This document shows positions 44,329-45,978 of a DNA stretch of 45,978 nt, one piece after another. The stretch covers positions 1 to 45,978 of the forward strand of contig CAVFKD010000010.1 in the NCBI GenBank assembly GCA_963623095.1. The letters run 5' to 3'. The notes under the pieces were generated by a model, which saw only the letters and a program-made list of their open reading frames with translations, had not been told where the DNA came from and ran no database searches. This stretch comes from UBA3210 sp963623095 (lineage in GTDB: Bacteria > Bacillota_I > Bacilli_A > RFN20 > CAG-449). Both the position numbers and the translations under genes were made by a program. Positions within the stretch are counted from its first letter, which is position 1. Every line of letters begins with the position of its first letter.

Positions 44329-45978
44329 ATGAAAAAAAGATTAAATGAAGGATTATTATTTCCTTTAAAAGATGAAGATAAAATTCTTAATATAAATTAC
44401 ATACCTTTAAATGAACATCCTAATCCTATTTTTAAAAGAAATGATTATCTTGTTTTAAATGGTTTTTACGATTTTAAAATAAGCAAACAAGACACCTTTC
44501 TTTCTACCTATCAAGAAAGGATTTTAGTTCCTTATGCACCTGAAACTCCTTTATCACATGTTTCTAAATTAGTAGAAAGTGATGATTATTTGTTTTATCA
44601 CAAGATTGTTAAATTCGATAAAAAATATTTAAAAGACTATAATATTATTCTTCATGTTTTAGGTATTGATCAAACTAGTGATATTTATATTAATAAAAAG
44701 AAAGTTGGTCATACTGAATCAGGATATTTAACCTATCAATTTGATATAAGTAAATTTGTCTACAATGAAGAATTTGAAATAATTATTAAAGTTAAAGATG
44801 TAACTGATACTTCTTATTATTCCAGAGGAAAACAAAAACTTCATCGCGGGGGAATTTATTATACTTCTACTTCGGGAATCTATAGACCAATTTATTTAGA
44901 ATTTGTTCCAAAAGATAATTATATTATCGATTTTGATCTTAATTATGATATTGATAAAAAGGAAATATATGTAACAATAAATACTTCTTCAAATGGAGAA
45001 AGTATTATTAGTTTTAATGAAAAAGAATATTTAGTTAAAACAAATACTTTAAATACTTTAAAATTTGATGATATGAAATTATGGGATATTGATAATCCTT
45101 ATTTATATGATATAAAAATTAAGTATTTTAATGATGAAGTTTCTTCATATATTGGTTTTAGAAAAATTGAATTAGTCGATATTGATTCTAAAAAAAGATT
45201 ATATTTAAACCATCATGAAATATTATTAAAAGGAGTATTAGATCAAGGCTATTATTATTTAGGTAACTTAACTCCAAAAGATTATAATGATTATTATTTA
45301 GATATTAAAAACTTAAAAGATTTAGGATTTAATACCATAAGAAAACATATTAAATATGAAAATGATCTTTTCTACTATTATTGCGATAAATTGGGTATGC
45401 TAGTTATCCAAGATTTTGTTAATGGAGGTGAAGATTATTCGTTCTTAAAAATATCTTATCCTGCATTTTTACCTTATAAAAAGAATCAAGGTAATTTAGA
45501 TTATAAGAAATTTAAAAGAGAATCTTTAGAAGGTAGAGAACTATTTATAAAAGAAATTAAAAATGAAATAAAGAATGTTAAATTACATCCTTCTATTATC
45601 ATTTATACGGTCTTTAATGAAGGATGGGGACAATTTGACACTATTGAAATTGGTAAATTAGTTAGATTGTTAGATCCAACAAGATTAATTGATTTAACTT
45701 CTGGATGGTATGATAATGATACAAGTGATTTTTATTCTAAACACATTTATTTTACTAAAGTTAAAAATTATAAAGTAGAAAATAGAGCATACTTCCTTTC
45801 TGAATGCGGAGGATTATCTTTATATTTAAAAGATCATTTCTATGGAAAAAAGAAATTTGGTTATAAAATGTTTAAAAATAATAAAAAAACTTCTTTAGCT
45901 TATCAAAACCTATTTAGTAAAGAAATTATCCCAACATTAAAAAAGGATAATATTGGATATATATTTACTCAATTATCC
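44329..45978 (+). CDS. GH2 family glycosidase (beta-galactosidase/beta-glucuronidase type), 3' truncated by window end
   Basis: 550 codons are present and the frame is open to the last base. ATG 44329 follows GGTG. No signal peptide, so probably cytosolic. The N-terminal sugar-binding jelly roll includes the YHKIVKF strand and a YINKKKVGHTESGY loop. The HRGGIYYTSTSGIYRPIYLEF segment leads to an Ig-like domain. A TIM barrel follows, starting with LYLNHHEILLKGVLDQGYY. Catalytic acid/base Glu431 lies in FNEGWGQ and the nucleophile Glu492 in SECGG. These motifs fit GH2; the substrate (galactoside, glucuronide or mannoside) cannot be told here. The ARG-like RKHIKYE strand is conserved in the family. 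The missing 3' part likely holds the end of the barrel and any accessory domains. Confidence 0.9.
   Translation, partial: MKKRLNEGLLFPLKDEDKILNINYIPLNEHPNPIFKRNDYLVLNGFYDFKISKQDTFLSTYQERILVPYAPETPLSHVSKLVESDDYLFYHKIVKFDKKYLKDYNIILHVLGIDQTSDIYINKKKVGHTESGYLTYQFDISKFVYNEEFEIIIKVKDVTDTSYYSRGKQKLHRGGIYYTSTSGIYRPIYLEFVPKDNYIIDFDLNYDIDKKEIYVTINTSSNGESIISFNEKEYLVKTNTLNTLKFDDMKLWDIDNPYLYDIKIKYFNDEVSSYIGFRKIELVDIDSKKRLYLNHHEILLKGVLDQGYYYLGNLTPKDYNDYYLDIKNLKDLGFNTIRKHIKYENDLFYYYCDKLGMLVIQDFVNGGEDYSFLKISYPAFLPYKKNQGNLDYKKFKRESLEGRELFIKEIKNEIKNVKLHPSIIIYTVFNEGWGQFDTIEIGKLVRLLDPTRLIDLTSGWYDNDTSDFYSKHIYFTKVKNYKVENRAYFLSECGGLSLYLKDHFYGKKKFGYKMFKNNKKTSLAYQNLFSKEIIPTLKKDNIGYIFTQLS

Overview
The window is very AT-rich, uses strong AGGAGG-type ribosome sites, and carries a standard Bacillota-like core gene set (proS, holA, mutS2, uvrC, ligA, ATP-dependent pckA, PPi-type phosphofructokinase, DegV). 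This points to a low-GC member of the Bacilli/Mycoplasmatota side of the Bacillota, probably gut-associated (BspA-type LRR, MBG/YDG repeat proteins, GH2 and GH31 glycosidases). That placement is inference. No rRNA, tRNA, CRISPR array or insertion sequence was seen. Of 24 readable stop codons, 19 are TAA, 5 are TAG and none is TGA, while Trp is read from TGG. Three N tracts (6062-6816, 33401-33410, 39086-39095) suggest a scaffolded draft or metagenomic assembly.

Region 1 (65-18622) is one tightly packed + strand run of six envelope genes ending at a terminator. It holds two giant N-anchored repeat proteins (1462 aa and about 2035 aa), a multi-pass membrane protein, a 3-TM protein, a type II protein with an extracellular BspA-like LRR domain, and a 1581-aa protein with a CvpA-like four-helix N-terminus followed by about ten helical repeats. 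This is the best candidate here for an undescribed system, probably a surface adhesion or envelope complex.

Region 2 (18800-21149) holds a DegV protein, a FlaR-like P-loop kinase broken by a perfect 23-bp tandem duplication, and a minus-strand membrane protein that appears split by an in-frame TAA.

Region 3 (21255-32458) is mostly single-gene units with their own terminators: proS, holA, a GH31 alpha-glucosidase, a minus-strand P-type cation ATPase behind a yybP-ykoY (Mn2+) riboswitch, pckA and pfp. The last two fit a fermentative, PPi-saving glycolysis/anaplerosis.

Region 4 (32542-42305) is a compact + strand cluster: EamA transporter, mutS2, uvrC, M32 carboxypeptidase, chorismate mutase, DAHP synthase and ligA. 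It mixes DNA repair with entry to aromatic biosynthesis.

Region 5 (42384-45978) has a RibD-C/DHFR-like reductase, a Trp-rich DUF5692-like membrane protein that looks highly expressed, and a GH2 glycosidase cut by the window end.
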